Assembly (NCBI RefSeq): GCF_000186865.1
Contig: NW_008705577.1
Coordinates: 387,970 to 451,969, forward strand
Direction: 5' to 3'
Source: Aureococcus anophagefferens
Taxonomy: Eukaryota; Sar; Pelagophyceae; Pelagomonadales; Pelagomonadaceae
Length of the DNA stretch: 64,000 bases
The notes beneath the pieces were generated by a model, which did no database searches, was not told the origin of the DNA, and saw only the letters and a list, made by a program, of their open reading frames with translations. Each line of letters opens with the position of its first letter. Position 1 is the stretch's first letter. Positions 49,001-59,409 of the stretch are shown here, in pieces. Both the position numbers and the translations under genes were made by a program.

Positions 49001-52000
49001 TTCACCTACAGCGACCCGAGCGGCGGCCTCCACCTGCTCTTCGCCGCCAACGAGGGCACGGGCGTCTTCGAGCTGTCGCTGCCCGTCGACGTGCCCGACG
49101 CGTGCTGGAACGAGGGCGCGGACGTCGCGGACCACGTCTTCTGCGAGGGCGCGACGCTCCTGGAGCTCGTCAAGGTCGGCGAGTCCCAGGAGACGTCGTC
49201 CAACGACGGCCTCAACTGCCCCTTCTCCGCGAGCCTCTTCCCGCCGACGGCCGCGCCGACGGCCGCGCCCGCGGGCACGCCCGTCGAGGCGCACGACTGC
49301 GACGCGCACGACAACCCCATCCAGGTCATGCGCTTCGACGGCAACGACCAGTACAGCGTCCGGGAGTTGGACGTGATCACGGGCGTCTACGAGGAGCTCT
49401 ACGAGCTCGACTGGTGGGACGACCACGTCAACGCCGCGGCGCTCTACGAGGCCGCCGACGGCGCCTACTACCCGTTCGCGTCCTTCGGGGGCTACCTCTG
49501 CAAGTTCGACGCGGCCCACAAGGTCTGCTTCGACACGGCGCTGGAGCACGCGAAGCCCAACGTCGGCGCCATCATCGAGGACAACTACTACTACGCCAAG
49601 GACGTCGGCCGCGACGACAACAAGCACTTCTGGTGGGTCGAGGGCCTCGACGGCGACGACCCCGTCTTCCACACGGACACGCTCTTCTCCGTCTCCGACG
49701 AGCTCTACACCGAGGCCGTGCTCGACGTCGCGCCGCTCGTCGAGCAGCCGGGCGAGGTGTCCATCGACGACGGCGTCGACGGCAAGTACCTCGTCGGCGT
49801 CGGCGAGCGCTTCGAGGTCCTCGTCGTGCGCCTCGACCCGGCGGGCGCCCCCGAGGCCTACGCGGTCCTCGAGGGCGCCGTCGACTGGCACGTCTGCGAC
49901 GAGGGAGATGACGAGGACGAGGAGTTCGGCGCCGCCTACACCTACCTGGGCAGCGACGGCGCGAGCCACCTCATCTTCTCGTCGAACCAGGGCGCGGGCA
50001 TGTTCGAGGTCGAGCTGCCGCTCGTCGTGCCGGACGGGTGCTGGAACACGGGCGACGACGTCGACGACCACGTGGCGTGCTCGTCCGGGACGACGGCGGA
50101 CGTGAAGTGCCTCGGCCCGTCCGACAAGGCCGAGAGCAACGACGGCTTCAACTGCCCCTTCAACACGAACATCTTCGTCCCCACGTCCGCGCCGACGGTC
50201 GGCCCGACGCTCTCGGACGTCAACGCGCACAACTGCGAGCTCTACGAGAACCCGACGCAGGTCATGCGCTACGACGGCGCGGACGAGTACAGCCTCCGCG
50301 AGCTCGACGTCGTCACGGGCGTCTACTCCGAGGTCTACACGATCGAGTACTGGGACGACCACGTCAACGCCGCGGCGCTCTACGAGGCCGACGACGGCCG
50401 GTTCTTCCCCTACGCGTCCTTCGGGGGCTACCTGTGCAGCTTCGACGCGACGAAGAAGAAGTGCTTCGACACGCCCCTCGCGGAGGAGAAGCCGAACGTC
50501 GGCGCGATCCTCGGGTCCAACTACTACTACGCCAAGGACTTCGGGCGCGACGGCAACACCGACTTCTGGTGGGTCGAGGGCATCGACACGCCGTCGCCCG
50601 AGTTCCACGAGGGCACGCTCTTCGCCGTGTCCGAGGACCTCTACGCGGAGGCCGTCCTCGACGTCGCGGCGCTCCCCGAGGCGGCGGGCAAGACGTGGAT
50701 CGACGACGGCGTCGCCGAGGGCCAGTACCTCATCGGCCTCGCGGAGCAGTTCGAGGTCCTCGTCGTGCGCATCAACACGGCGACGGGCTACCCCGAGTCG
50801 TACGCGGTCCTCGAGAGCGCCGTCGACTGGCACGTCTGCGACGAGGACGACGAGGACCAGGAGTTCGGCGCGGCGTTCCACTACCTGGACAAGGACGACG
50901 ACGCCCACATCCTCATCTCGTCGAACCAGGGCAGCGGCATTTTCGAGGTCAAGCTGCCGCTCGTCGTGCCGGACGAGTGCTGGAACACGGGCGACGACGT
51001 CGACGACCACGTGGTCTGCACGGCCGGGTCCACGGCGAGCATCCAGTGCCTGGGCCCCTCGGAGGAGACGAGGTCCAACGACGGCCTCAACTGCCCCTAC
51101 AGCGACAACCTCTTCGTGCCGACGGCCGCGCCGACGCTCGCGCCGACGCTCAGCCCCATCCTGCCCTTCAACTGCACGGCCTACAACACGCCCGTCCAGG
51201 TGCTCCAGGTCGACGACGACAGCGACATGTACAGCGTCGCCAGCCTCGACGTGCTCACGGGCGAGTACGAGGTCCTCTGGGACATCGACTGGTTCGACGG
51301 CCACGTCAACGCCGTGGGCCTCTACGCGCCCGAGGGCGAGGACGCCTACGCCTGGGGCTCCTTCGGCGGCTACCTCTGCAAGTTCGACCACGTCCGCAAG
51401 GAGTGCTTCGACACGCCCCTGGCGGAGGAGAAGCCGAACGTCGGCGCGGTCCTCGGCGACGACTACTACTACTCCAAGGACGTCGGCCGCGACGAGGAGC
51501 GGGGCTTCTACTGGGTCGAGAACATCCTGGACGACGAGCCCGTCTTCCACTCGGGCGTCGAGTTCCTCGTCTCCGAGGACCTCTACGAGGAGGCCGTGCT
51601 CGACGTCGCGACGGTCAGCGAGACCGACGGCCAGGTCTGGATCGACGACGACCTCGTCGACGGCTCCTACCTCGTCGGCCTCGGCGAGGCCTTCGAGATC
51701 TTGGTGGTCAAGATCAACAAGGACTCGGGCTACCCGGAGGCCTACGCGGTCCTCGAGAGCGACGTCGCGTGGAAGGACGGCGAGCTCGACGACGACCAGG
51801 AGTTCGGCGCGGCCTTCACGTTCTACGACCCCCAGGGCGACGTCCACGTGCTCTTCTCGTCGAACCAGGGGTCGGGCATGTACGAGCTCGCGCTGCCGAT
51901 CGCGATCCCCGACGGCTGCTGGAACACGGGCGTCGACACGTCGTCGCACGCCGGCTGCGCGGCCGCGGGCGCGCAGCCCATCAACTACATCGGCCCGTCG

Positions 52001-55000
52001 GACGAGACGGACAGCAACGACGGCATGAACTGCCCCTACGACCTCGAGATGTTCGTCCCGTCGGCCGCGCCGACGCGCGGCCCGTCGTTCTCGCCCATCG
52101 AGCCCTTCGACTGCGCCGCGCACAGCAACCCGCTCCAGGTGCTCCAGGTGGACGACGACAGCGACATGTACAGCGTCGCGGAGCTCGACGTGGCCACGGG
52201 CGAGTACGAGGTCCTCTGGGACATCGACTGGTTCGACGGCCACGTCAACGCCGTGGGCATGTACCTCGGCGACCAGGACGCCGACTTCCCCGAGTACTAC
52301 GCCTGGGGCTCCTTCGGCGGCTACCTCTGCGGCTTCGACCTGACGCGCAAGGAGTGCTTCGACACGCCCCTGGCGGAGGAGAAGCCCAACGTCGGCGCGG
52401 TCCTCGGCGACGACTACTACTACTCCAAGGACGTCGGCCGCGGCGAGGAGCGCGGCTTCTACTGGGTCGAGGGCATCCTCGACGACGCGCCGACGTTCCA
52501 CAACGACGTCCAGTTCGTCGTCTCCGAGGACCTCTACACGGAGGCCGTGCTCGACGTGGGCATCGTGCGCGAGATCAACGGGAACACGTACATCGACGAC
52601 GGCGTCGACGGCGGCAAGTACCTCATCGGCCTCGCGGAGCAGTTCGAGGTGCTCGTGATCCGCATCAACACGGACACGGGCTACCCCGAGTCCTACGCCG
52701 TCCTCGGGACCTACGTCGTCTGGGGCGACGGCGAGGAGACGTCGGAGGACCAGGAGTTCGGCGCCGCGTACACGTTCTTCGACGACGACGAGGACGTTCA
52801 CGTGCTCTTCTCGTCGAACCAGGGGTCGGGCATGTACGAGCTCGCGCTGCCCTTCGAGATCCCCGACGGCTGCTGGAACACGGGGAGCGACACGTCGTCC
52901 CACGTCTTCTGCACGGCCGCGGGCGAGCAGCGCGTCAACTGGGTCGGCCCGTCGGACGAGACGGACAGCAACGACGGCATGAACTGCCCGGACACCATGA
53001 ACCTCTTCCGGCCCACGTCCTCGCCGACGCTCGCGCCGTCCCAGTCGCCCATCGCCGAGTTCAACTGCGACGAGTACAAGAACCCGATCCAGGTCATGCA
53101 GACGGACGACGACGACTACTACACGGTCCGCGAGCTCAACATGGTCACGGGCGAGTACGAGTACCTCTTCGGCCTGGGCTACTTCGACGGCGACCACGTC
53201 AACGCGGCGGCGTTGCGCCACAAGTCCTTCACGAAGACCGACGGCTCCACGGGCCACAAGTACTACCTCTGGGCGTCCTTCGACGGGTCGCTCTGCTCCT
53301 TCGACCGGGGCCACAAGATCTGCCTGAGCGAGCCCCTCATGGAGGCGAAGCCCAACGTCGGCGTCATCGTGCGCCAGAACTACTACTACGCCAAGGACCC
53401 GGGCCGCGACGGCGACAAGCCCATCTACTGGATCGAGGACGTCGACGGCGCCGCGCCCGTCTTCCACGACGACGCGTCGCTGGCCATCGCCGACGACCTC
53501 TACACGGAGGCCGTGCTCGACGTCGCCCCGCTCATCGAGACCGCCGACGACGAGGTCTACGTCGACGACGGCAAACTGTCCGGCGCGTACCTCGTCGGCC
53601 TCGCGGAGCAGGCCGAGCTCCTGATCGTGCGCCTCGACGCGGCCACGGGCGAGCCCGAGGCCTACGCGGTGCTCCCGGGCGCCATCGAATGGTACGGCGA
53701 GCCCCACACGGACGAGGACCAGGAGTTCGGCGCCGCGTTCGCCTATCTGCGCTCCGACGGCGACCCGCGGGTCCTCTTCTCGTCGAACCAGGGCTTCGGC
53801 ATCTTCGAACTCACCCTGCCCGTCGTCGTCCCGGACGGCTGCTGGAACACGGGCACGGACACGTCGAGCCACGCGGCCTGCGACGAGGCCGACGCGGTCA
53901 CGCTTTCCTGGATCGCCGACTCGCGCGAGGCGGAGTCGAACGACGGCCTCAACTGCCCCTACAACGAGGAGCTCACGCCGCCGACGCCGCAGCCGACGGA
54001 GGCGCCGAGCGAGACGCCGCTCCAGCCCTTCGACTGCGCGTCCCACGGCAACCCGGTCCAGGTGCTCAAGTGGGACAACGAGGACCTCTACTCCGTCCGC
54101 GAGCTCGACATGACCACGGGCGAGTACACGCTCGTCTACGACCTCACGTGGTTCACGCGCCACATCAACGCGGCGTCCCTCTACTTCGACGGGACGGACT
54201 ACTGGGCCGTCGCGTCGTTCGCGTCGAAGCTCTGCTTCTTCGACGGCTACCAGGAGCGCAACGACTGCAAGGGCACGCTCGTCGTCGAGAAGCCGAACGC
54301 GGGCGCGGTCATCTTCGACAACTACTACTACGCCAAGGACGTCGGCCGCGACGGCGAGAAGCCCGTCTACTGGGTCGAGGGCATCCGCGACGACGAGCCC
54401 GCCTTCCACGAGGACTACAACTTCCTCATGTCCGAGGACCTCTTCGCCGAGGCCATTTTAGACTTCGCGGCGCTCGTCGAGAAGAACGAGAACGTGCTGG
54501 GCAGCGGCTACGACGTCGAGGTCGACTTCGTCGTCGACGGCGTCGTCGGCGCGAACTACCTCGTGGGCCTCGGCGAGCAGGGCGAGGTCGTCGTCATCTA
54601 CGTCGGCGACAGCGGCGAGCCGACGAAGTACGCCGTGCTGCCGTCGACCTTCGACTGGGACGGCCAGGAGTCGACGTCCGAGAACCAGGAGTTCGGCGCC
54701 GCGTACACGTACGTCGACTTCGACGCGACGGCCGACGACCCCTACGCGTCCTACTCCGTGAGCCTGCTCTTCTCCTCGAACCAGGGCTACGGCGTGTTCG
54801 AGCTCGAGCTGCCCATCACCGTGCCCGACGAGTGCTGGAACGCGGGCGACGACACCAGCTCGCACGTCTTCTGCGACGCCGCGGAAGGCGTCGTGCTGAA
54901 GCTCGTCGGCGAGTCCGACGAGACGTCGTCGAACGACGGCATGAACTGCCCCTTCGCCGCCGCCAACGCCTACGTGTCCGCGCCCGCGCCCGCCCCGACG

Positions 55001-57142
55001 GCCGGCGAGTTCGTCGACGCGCCGGCGCCGACGGCCGGCGCCGATTGCGCCGACAGCGAGTCCTGGTACAAGAAGGGCACGACCTGGAAGGACTGCACCT
55101 GGGTCTCCGAATATTCGCCGAACCGCTGCACGGTCGTCGGCGAGGACGACTCGCTCGCGGAGGACGCGTGCCCCGCGGCCTGCGACGCCTGCGACGGCGT
55201 CGCGCCGGCGCCGACGGCCGGCGAATTCGTCGACGCGCCGGCGCCGACGGCCGGCTTTGTCGACGCGCCGGCGCCGACGGCGAGCCCCGTCGCCGCGCCC
55301 ACCGCGGCGACCGTCGACGCCCCGGCGCCCACCGCGGCGACCGTCGATGCCCCAGCACCGACCGCGGCGACCGTCGACGCGCCGGCGCCGACCGCGGCGA
55401 CCGTCGATGCCCCGGCGCCGACCGCGGCGACCGTCGATGCCCCGGCACCGACTGCGGCGACCGTCGATGCCCCGGCGCCGACTGCGGCGACCGTCGACGC
55501 CCCGTCACCGACCGCGGCGACCGTGGACGCGCCGGCGCCGACTGCCGCGACCGTCGACGCGCCGGCCCCGACTGCCGCGACCGTCGATGCCCCGGCGCCC
55601 ACCGCGGCGACCGTCGACGCGCCGGCGCCGACCGCGGCGACCGTCGATGCCCCAGCACCGACTGCGGCCACCATCGATGCCCCGGCGCCCACCGCGGCGA
55701 CTGTGGACGCGCCGGCGCCCACCGCGGCGACTGTGGACGCGCCCGCGCCCACCACGGCGACTGTGGACGCGCCGGCGCCGACCGCAGCGACTGTGGACGC
55801 GCCCGCCCCCACGGCCGCGACCGTCGATGCGCCGGCGCCGACGGCAAGCCCCGTCGCCGCGCCCACCGCGGCGACCGTGGACGCGCCCGCGCCGACCGCG
55901 GCGACCGTGGACGCGCCGGCGCCGACCGCGGCGACCGTGGACGCGCCCGCGCCGACGGACTCGGACGCGAACGTCGCCGCGATCGTCAGCAGCGAGATCA
56001 CCATGGAGAACGTGACCCAGTCCATGGTCGACGACGCCGCGACGACGTCGGCCGTCATGTCGAGCGCCCTGACGGAGGTGTTGACCATGGTCGACTCCGA
56101 GGACGACGTCGGGGACGTGTCGCTGACGCTCGCGCGGCGGCGGCGCCTCGAGGCCGGCTCCGTCGCGCGCGCGACCTTCACCGTGACCATCGACACGCCC
56201 GCGGACTACGGCTTCGCGAGCGCCGACGACGCGTTCAACGCGCTCATCGCCGAGCTCGCGGCCGCGGCGGAGGACGGGAGCCTCACGGCGTCCATCGCCA
56301 CGTACGCCGAGGCCCTTGGCTGGGCGCGGGACCCGACCGTCGGGCCCGAGGGCAACTCCCTCGAGGATCTCCGGGACGCGTCCTCCGTCGAGTCCGCCGA
56401 GGCGGAGGCGACCGGCGGCGGCTCGTCGGGCGGCGACGACGAGGCGGCGGACGCGGCGTCGGGCGGCCTGCTCATCATCATCCTCTGCGTCGTCGTCGCG
56501 CTGCTCGGCGCCGCGGGCGCCTTCTGGTTCTACAACCGCGAGGGCGCCAAGGAGCAGGCGCGCAAGGAGCGCTTCGACGCCATCAACAACGAGGCGGGCG
56601 ACGCGGGCGACTACCGCGTCGACGACGACGTCGAGGGCTACGGCGGCGAGTCGCAGGACGACGCCTACGGCGGCTACGGCGGCGACGCCTACGGCGACCG
56701 CGCGGCCAAGGAGCACGCGGCCTTCATCCCCGTCGACGACCAGGCCGCCGTGAAGCCGCCGCCGCCGCCGTCGCCGCCGCAGGCCGCGCCCGGCGCGTTC
56801 GACGCGCCGCCGCCCGCGCCCTACGCGGCGGCCGCGGACCCCTTCGGGGCGCCCCGCGACCCCTTCGCCGCGCCGGCGGCGCCGTCCGTCGCCGCCGTGC
56901 CCGTGGCGGCCCACGACGACATGGCGGACCCGGACGGCGTCGGCTTCAACTTCAACGAGCCGCCGTCGGCGCTCGACGCGGACGACGCCGCGGAGATCGA
57001 GGCCATGGGCTTCCAGCTCAACGAGGACCCCGGGCCCGACGGCGTCCGCGCCGCGAGCGCGACGGAGACCATAGACCACCCGCCGCTCTTCGCCGCCCAG
57101 GTGTCCCGCCGGCCGTCCCAGCAAATCGGCAAGGACCTCTGA
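46004..57142 (+). CDS. Giant repeat-containing type I membrane surface protein
   Basis: 3,712 aa in one exon. The ATG at 46004 opens a signal peptide ([14 protein letters not shown]). Nine tandem ~310-aa repeats follow (46,120-54,960), each with the order NPxQV, YSVRELDxxTGEY, DWFDx[19 protein letters not shown], YYYAKDxGR, VLDVAP, YAVLE, FGAAFTY, SSNQGxG, CWNxGxD and SNDGxNCP, then a short PTxAPT linker. The linker after repeat 2 is a longer Pro/Thr-rich stalk. After the ninth repeat: a Cys-rich ShK-like module ([17 protein letters not shown]), the [10 protein letters not shown] array, an unassigned ~130-aa domain, a single span ([20 protein letters not shown], ~residue 3,490) and a tail with [10 protein letters not shown] and Pro-rich motifs. 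Strand-rich repeats suggest a propeller-like fold; ligand unknown. Confidence 0.85.
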   Translation: MVPRRALAALALALQHGKTSAASCDDVCWDDADAVAAWDCVASPEPIQVMERDDEDHYSVRYLDTQTGEYELVYEMDWFDGHVNGAAMYETPGGSYYTFASMAGFLCRFDASGQACFDTPLEYSANVGTIVGNSYYYSKNTGEDDDGDSFVYFVEDINDADPTFHADPILAIADDVFQEAVLDVIPLDEAAASDDEFSGARVYVDDDDAAGTYLLGLSQDYKVLVIHLDDTGYPDKYAVLDTSVDWGDAEEGGETAFGAAFAYHSADGGRRAYFASNDGYGLLELDLPVTVPDACWNSGLDTSGHSACASGSSETLEWLAYSREASSNDGLNCPVFWSVYATYAPTLAPTKEPSGAPCPSGDVCWADFGVDAWDCDLYAAPVQVLEREGDDHYTANTLDVDTGEYTQIFSLDWFDGHVNAISLFDGGDHGYYAFGEFEQKLCRFDDSEAFCFEKDLELKANVGTISGDNYYYSKNLGDGEDVIYVVMGINGDAPRFHTETNFAVNGDLWEGAVLDFVAVTEEGDNGLVVDGESSGTYLFGLGKDYELLVVHVDPDSGYPDKYAVLDSDVDWGDYDGDTGTTAFGAAFAYEPTDGKLTEIYFASNEGYGLFQLVLPFSIDDACWNEGFDSSTHAACAASPDVDLRWRAESRDASSNDGMNCPDGDIFATDPPSPEPSYAPTVSPTPEPTPVPTPAPTPEPSRTPTPAPTPTPTPEPSYAPTKTPTPEPSEAPAPDPTPTPTLVPSPEPTRTPVPAPTYAPTELPSPRPSPRPTHSPSFMPIEPWDCDVHSNPVQVLQWGDTDEYSVRELDLYTGEYSKVFDIDYFGDHVNAVALLDLSYAGDGPFYALGSFQGYLCYFDVDRAECFADALAEEKPNVGAIVEDRYYYAKEPGNNGEKSFYWVEGIAGSSPAFHDDARFAVSEDLFTKSVLDVAPVTEVDDDGLVLDGVTATYLVGLAYDKKVFIARVDDDGYPGAYAVLESYVDWRGGDEDDGDTAFGAAFTYSDPSGGLHLLFAANEGTGVFELSLPVDVPDACWNEGADVADHVFCEGATLLELVKVGESQETSSNDGLNCPFSASLFPPTAAPTAAPAGTPVEAHDCDAHDNPIQVMRFDGNDQYSVRELDVITGVYEELYELDWWDDHVNAAALYEAADGAYYPFASFGGYLCKFDAAHKVCFDTALEHAKPNVGAIIEDNYYYAKDVGRDDNKHFWWVEGLDGDDPVFHTDTLFSVSDELYTEAVLDVAPLVEQPGEVSIDDGVDGKYLVGVGERFEVLVVRLDPAGAPEAYAVLEGAVDWHVCDEGDDEDEEFGAAYTYLGSDGASHLIFSSNQGAGMFEVELPLVVPDGCWNTGDDVDDHVACSSGTTADVKCLGPSDKAESNDGFNCPFNTNIFVPTSAPTVGPTLSDVNAHNCELYENPTQVMRYDGADEYSLRELDVVTGVYSEVYTIEYWDDHVNAAALYEADDGRFFPYASFGGYLCSFDATKKKCFDTPLAEEKPNVGAILGSNYYYAKDFGRDGNTDFWWVEGIDTPSPEFHEGTLFAVSEDLYAEAVLDVAALPEAAGKTWIDDGVAEGQYLIGLAEQFEVLVVRINTATGYPESYAVLESAVDWHVCDEDDEDQEFGAAFHYLDKDDDAHILISSNQGSGIFEVKLPLVVPDECWNTGDDVDDHVVCTAGSTASIQCLGPSEETRSNDGLNCPYSDNLFVPTAAPTLAPTLSPILPFNCTAYNTPVQVLQVDDDSDMYSVASLDVLTGEYEVLWDIDWFDGHVNAVGLYAPEGEDAYAWGSFGGYLCKFDHVRKECFDTPLAEEKPNVGAVLGDDYYYSKDVGRDEERGFYWVENILDDEPVFHSGVEFLVSEDLYEEAVLDVATVSETDGQVWIDDDLVDGSYLVGLGEAFEILVVKINKDSGYPEAYAVLESDVAWKDGELDDDQEFGAAFTFYDPQGDVHVLFSSNQGSGMYELALPIAIPDGCWNTGVDTSSHAGCAAAGAQPINYIGPSDETDSNDGMNCPYDLEMFVPSAAPTRGPSFSPIEPFDCAAHSNPLQVLQVDDDSDMYSVAELDVATGEYEVLWDIDWFDGHVNAVGMYLGDQDADFPEYYAWGSFGGYLCGFDLTRKECFDTPLAEEKPNVGAVLGDDYYYSKDVGRGEERGFYWVEGILDDAPTFHNDVQFVVSEDLYTEAVLDVGIVREINGNTYIDDGVDGGKYLIGLAEQFEVLVIRINTDTGYPESYAVLGTYVVWGDGEETSEDQEFGAAYTFFDDDEDVHVLFSSNQGSGMYELALPFEIPDGCWNTGSDTSSHVFCTAAGEQRVNWVGPSDETDSNDGMNCPDTMNLFRPTSSPTLAPSQSPIAEFNCDEYKNPIQVMQTDDDDYYTVRELNMVTGEYEYLFGLGYFDGDHVNAAALRHKSFTKTDGSTGHKYYLWASFDGSLCSFDRGHKICLSEPLMEAKPNVGVIVRQNYYYAKDPGRDGDKPIYWIEDVDGAAPVFHDDASLAIADDLYTEAVLDVAPLIETADDEVYVDDGKLSGAYLVGLAEQAELLIVRLDAATGEPEAYAVLPGAIEWYGEPHTDEDQEFGAAFAYLRSDGDPRVLFSSNQGFGIFELTLPVVVPDGCWNTGTDTSSHAACDEADAVTLSWIADSREAESNDGLNCPYNEELTPPTPQPTEAPSETPLQPFDCASHGNPVQVLKWDNEDLYSVRELDMTTGEYTLVYDLTWFTRHINAASLYFDGTDYWAVASFASKLCFFDGYQERNDCKGTLVVEKPNAGAVIFDNYYYAKDVGRDGEKPVYWVEGIRDDEPAFHEDYNFLMSEDLFAEAILDFAALVEKNENVLGSGYDVEVDFVVDGVVGANYLVGLGEQGEVVVIYVGDSGEPTKYAVLPSTFDWDGQESTSENQEFGAAYTYVDFDATADDPYASYSVSLLFSSNQGYGVFELELPITVPDECWNAGDDTSSHVFCDAAEGVVLKLVGESDETSSNDGMNCPFAAANAYVSAPAPAPTAGEFVDAPAPTAGADCADSESWYKKGTTWKDCTWVSEYSPNRCTVVGEDDSLAEDACPAACDACDGVAPAPTAGEFVDAPAPTAGFVDAPAPTASPVAAPTAATVDAPAPTAATVDAPAPTAATVDAPAPTAATVDAPAPTAATVDAPAPTAATVDAPAPTAATVDAPSPTAATVDAPAPTAATVDAPAPTAATVDAPAPTAATVDAPAPTAATVDAPAPTAATIDAPAPTAATVDAPAPTAATVDAPAPTTATVDAPAPTAATVDAPAPTAATVDAPAPTASPVAAPTAATVDAPAPTAATVDAPAPTAATVDAPAPTDSDANVAAIVSSEITMENVTQSMVDDAATTSAVMSSALTEVLTMVDSEDDVGDVSLTLARRRRLEAGSVARATFTVTIDTPADYGFASADDAFNALIAELAAAAEDGSLTASIATYAEALGWARDPTVGPEGNSLEDLRDASSVESAEAEATGGGSSGGDDEAADAASGGLLIIILCVVVALLGAAGAFWFYNREGAKEQARKERFDAINNEAGDAGDYRVDDDVEGYGGESQDDAYGGYGGDAYGDRAAKEHAAFIPVDDQAAVKPPPPPSPPQAAPGAFDAPPPAPYAAAADPFGAPRDPFAAPAAPSVAAVPVAAHDDMADPDGVGFNFNEPPSALDADDAAEIEAMGFQLNEDPGPDGVRAASATETIDHPPLFAAQVSRRPSQQIGKDL
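46120..54960 (+). repeat. Nine coding tandem repeats of ~930-1,000 bp
   Basis: Repeat starts, judged by the DC-x(5-8)-QV motif: about 46120, 47122, 48352, 49292, 50228, 51169, 52108, 53062 and 54031. Repeats 4-7 are the most alike, for example AEEKPNVGA is shared by 3, 5, 6 and 7 and nearly by 4. Repeats 1, 2 and 9 are the most divergent, as expected for terminal units. Confidence 0.85.
55301..55950 (+). repeat. 30-bp minisatellite encoding [10 protein letters not shown]
   Basis: About 21 head-to-tail 30-bp units inside the surface-protein gene, interrupted once by an APTASPVA variant unit that also precedes the array. Most changes between units are synonymous (GTCGAC/GTCGAT/GTGGAC), so the peptide is conserved. 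Confidence 0.9.
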
Positions 57143-57314
57143 GCACCCCCGCCCCTCCCCCTCCCGCGCCCGAGGCAGGACCGCAACCGCTCCGAGCCCG
57201 CGCCACCCGACCCTCCTCCTAAAACCCGCCCCTTCACTCGTGTTATGGGACCTAAAAACCCCGGGCCCTCCTGTCAGAGTCCTGAAGGCTTGGATAGGTT
57301 TATGGGAGGCGAGC
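57143..57314. other. Intergenic, convergent gene ends
   Basis: 172 bp between the surface-protein stop and the DNAAF4-like stop; C-rich 3' UTR-like start. No gene seen. Confidence 0.4.
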
Positions 57315-59317
57315 TCAGTCGAGCGCGGCGTCCGCCTCCGCCGGCGGCGGCGGCGGGCTCGCCTCCGCGGCGTCGGCCTTGGCTTTCAGCGCGTGCAAGT
57401 CGGACGCCAGCTTCTCGTCGCCCGGCGCGATGGCCGCGGCCGTCTCGTAGTCGGCGACGGCCGCGCGGAGCTCGCCGAGCGCCGCCAGCGCCGCGCCGCG
57501 CCGCGCGAGCGTCCGCAGGACCCAGGCGCGGCGCTTGTCGCTGCCCGCCGGGGGCACGGGCCCGGCGGCGCGCGCGCCGTCGTCCGCGCCCTCGAAGAGG
57601 GCCAGCGCCGCGGAGCAGTCCGCGACGGCGCCGGACGCGTCGTCGCGCGCAAGCCGCGCGGCCGCGCGGTTCGCGAGCGCGGAGACGAAGTGCGGCTCGA
57701 CGTCGAGCGCGGCGCCGTAGGACGCCTCGGCGCTCGCCGCGTCGCCGCGCTGGAGCGCCGCGTCGCCCGCGGCCTTGGCGTCCGACGCGGTCGCCAGCGT
57801 CCGCGCGCGCGCCGCGTCGTCGCGGAGCTGCTGCTGGCCGAGCGACGCCGCGTCCGCGAGGGCCGCCGCGTCCCCGAAGTCCGCCGCCGCCGCCGCGTAG
57901 GCGCCGAGGCCGCACCGCGCCGCGCCGCGCCGCGCGAGGATCTTCGTCCGGAGCTTCGCGGCGACGTCGCCCTCGAGCGCCTTGGCGCAGTCGGCGACGC
58001 AGTCCGCGTGGCGCTCGAGGCGCAGGTAGCAGGCCGCGCGGTTCGCGCGGCAGGCGTGCTGGTCCGGGTCGAGCTCGAGGGCCGCCGAGTAGGCGCTCTC
58101 GGCGCTCCGGTAGTCGCGCGACGCGTAGAAGTGGTCCGCGCGGCCCTTGAGCCAGGTGGGGTCGCACTCCTCGATGCCGCGGCCGTCCGTGCCGACGATG
58201 GACTTGCCGAAGAGCATCTTGTTCTTGTGGAGGTGCGTGCGGTTCTTCGAGATCCACTCGTTCTCGTCCCGGAGCTTGGACTCGCGCATCGGCGTCGGGA
58301 ACCTGGGCAGCAAAAGGGTGATTCAACGTCGCTTCAACGTGAGTGTTCCGCGCGCGCGCGTTACGAAAAACACATCCACGCTTCGAGAACGTTCCGAGAG
58401 ATGATCGCTCGTCCAAAAATCAGCCGAAACGAGTGGAAAACGGCCGAGATCGGAGCCTTTGAAGTTGGGAATTTCGCTCTCTTTTGCTGCCCTGTCGGGA
58501 ACACGCGCGGCGTGTGGCTCACGTTGACGACGGCCGTGCCGCCGCCGCGGACGGCCGCGGCCGCCTTCTTCCGCGCCTTGCGCGACTTCTTCTTCGGCGC
58601 TACGTTCTCCGCGGCCGGGGCGTTCTCGGCGTCGGCGGACGCCGCGGGGACTTTTGGCGGAGGCGCGGGCTCCTCGGCGGCGCCGTCGAGGTCGAAGCCG
58701 CCGTCGTCGCCGACCTCCCGCACCTTCTCCTCCTCCTCTTCTTCCTCCTCCTCCTCCTCTTCCAGGAGCTTGGCCTGCTCGGCCTCGGCCTTGAGCTTCG
58801 CCTCCTTGACCTTCATCTCTTTAAAGGCCTCGTACATGTCCTCCTCCGCGCGGCTCTTCTCCGTCGCCTTCTTCTCCTCGACGGTGCACCGCTCCGTCTC
58901 GTCGAGCTTCATCTGCTTCCGCAGGGCCGTGCGGTCGTCCTCCTGCTTGCGGTCCTTGGCGCGCTCGCCGATCTCCTGCTCGCGCGCGGACCGCCGCGCC
59001 TTGGCCTCCGCGCGCCTTTCGAGGAGCTCGCGCTTTTGGAACTGCTTGCGGTCGAGGACGAGGGCGCCCCAGGTCTCGCCGGGCTGCTTCTTCGGGAGGC
59101 TCAGCGTGAGGTGGCCGTCCTTGATCTTCGCCACGGCGCCGTCCTCGTCGACCTCGTTGATGAGATCCAGCTCCACGAGGCGCGGCGGGTAGCTCACCTT
59201 GGCGTAGACGTCGGCGGCGTAGACGTCGACGCTCTTCGCGCTGCAGCCCCGCAGGTTGATGCGCACGATGACCTTCTCCGCCGTCTCCTTCCATTGGTAC
59301 TCGCCGGGCGTCGACAT
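57315..59317 (-). CDS. DNAAF4: Dynein axonemal assembly factor 4 (DYX1C1-like), CS + TPR
   Basis: Exons 59317-58503 and 58302-57315, 600 aa. The N-terminal p23/CS domain (YQWKETAEKVIVRINLRG; YPPRLVELDLI; DGHLTLSLPKK) is followed by a charged coiled coil with a 12-Glu run. The CS domain plus a conserved hinge, VSHTPRVFPTPMRESKLRDE, matches human DNAAF4 (FTPRVFPTALRES...). TPR repeats follow (RADHFYASRDYRSAESAYSA, CRANRAACYLRLERHADCVA, RRGAARCGLGAYAAAAADF), then three further TPR-like units, so it is longer than the 420-aa human protein. DNAAF4 is a co-chaperone that assembles dynein arms in the cytoplasm of cells that build motile cilia. The hinge is split by introner A4; splicing joins PR|VFPTP exactly. 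Confidence 0.88.
58303..58494 (+). mobile_element. Introner element, family A copy 4 (DNAAF4 gene)
   Basis: 192 bp, same plus-strand orientation as copies 1 and 2, but the gene is on the minus strand, so it works antisense relative to them. Perfect 8-bp duplication TCGGGAAC at 58295-58302 and 58495-58502. In the gene's sense the intron is 58502-58303 (200 bp): GTTCCCGA at the 5' end (GT donor), GCCCAG at the 3' end. Splicing yields CGC GT|G TTC CCG ACG, giving R-V-F-P-T. Confidence 0.95.
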
Positions 59318-59409
59318 CGTCCGCTGCGGACGCGTCCAAACCCGTGAAACAGCGCTTCGAGAGCTGCCCCGGGCTGCCCCGCCGGGGGTCCGATGGCACC
59401 TGAAGGTCC

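Noticed and set aside
48788..54409. 1,873-codon open frame on the minus strand, antisense to the surface-protein repeats
   Set aside because: It mirrors the nine tandem repeats of the plus-strand gene, is Val/Arg/Glu/Asp low complexity with no motif, and arises from GC-rich codon bias with few stops on the opposite strand.
55505..57124. 539-codon minus-strand frame over the minisatellite
   Set aside because: Product of the 30-bp repeat read antisense; repetitive Arg/Gly peptide only.
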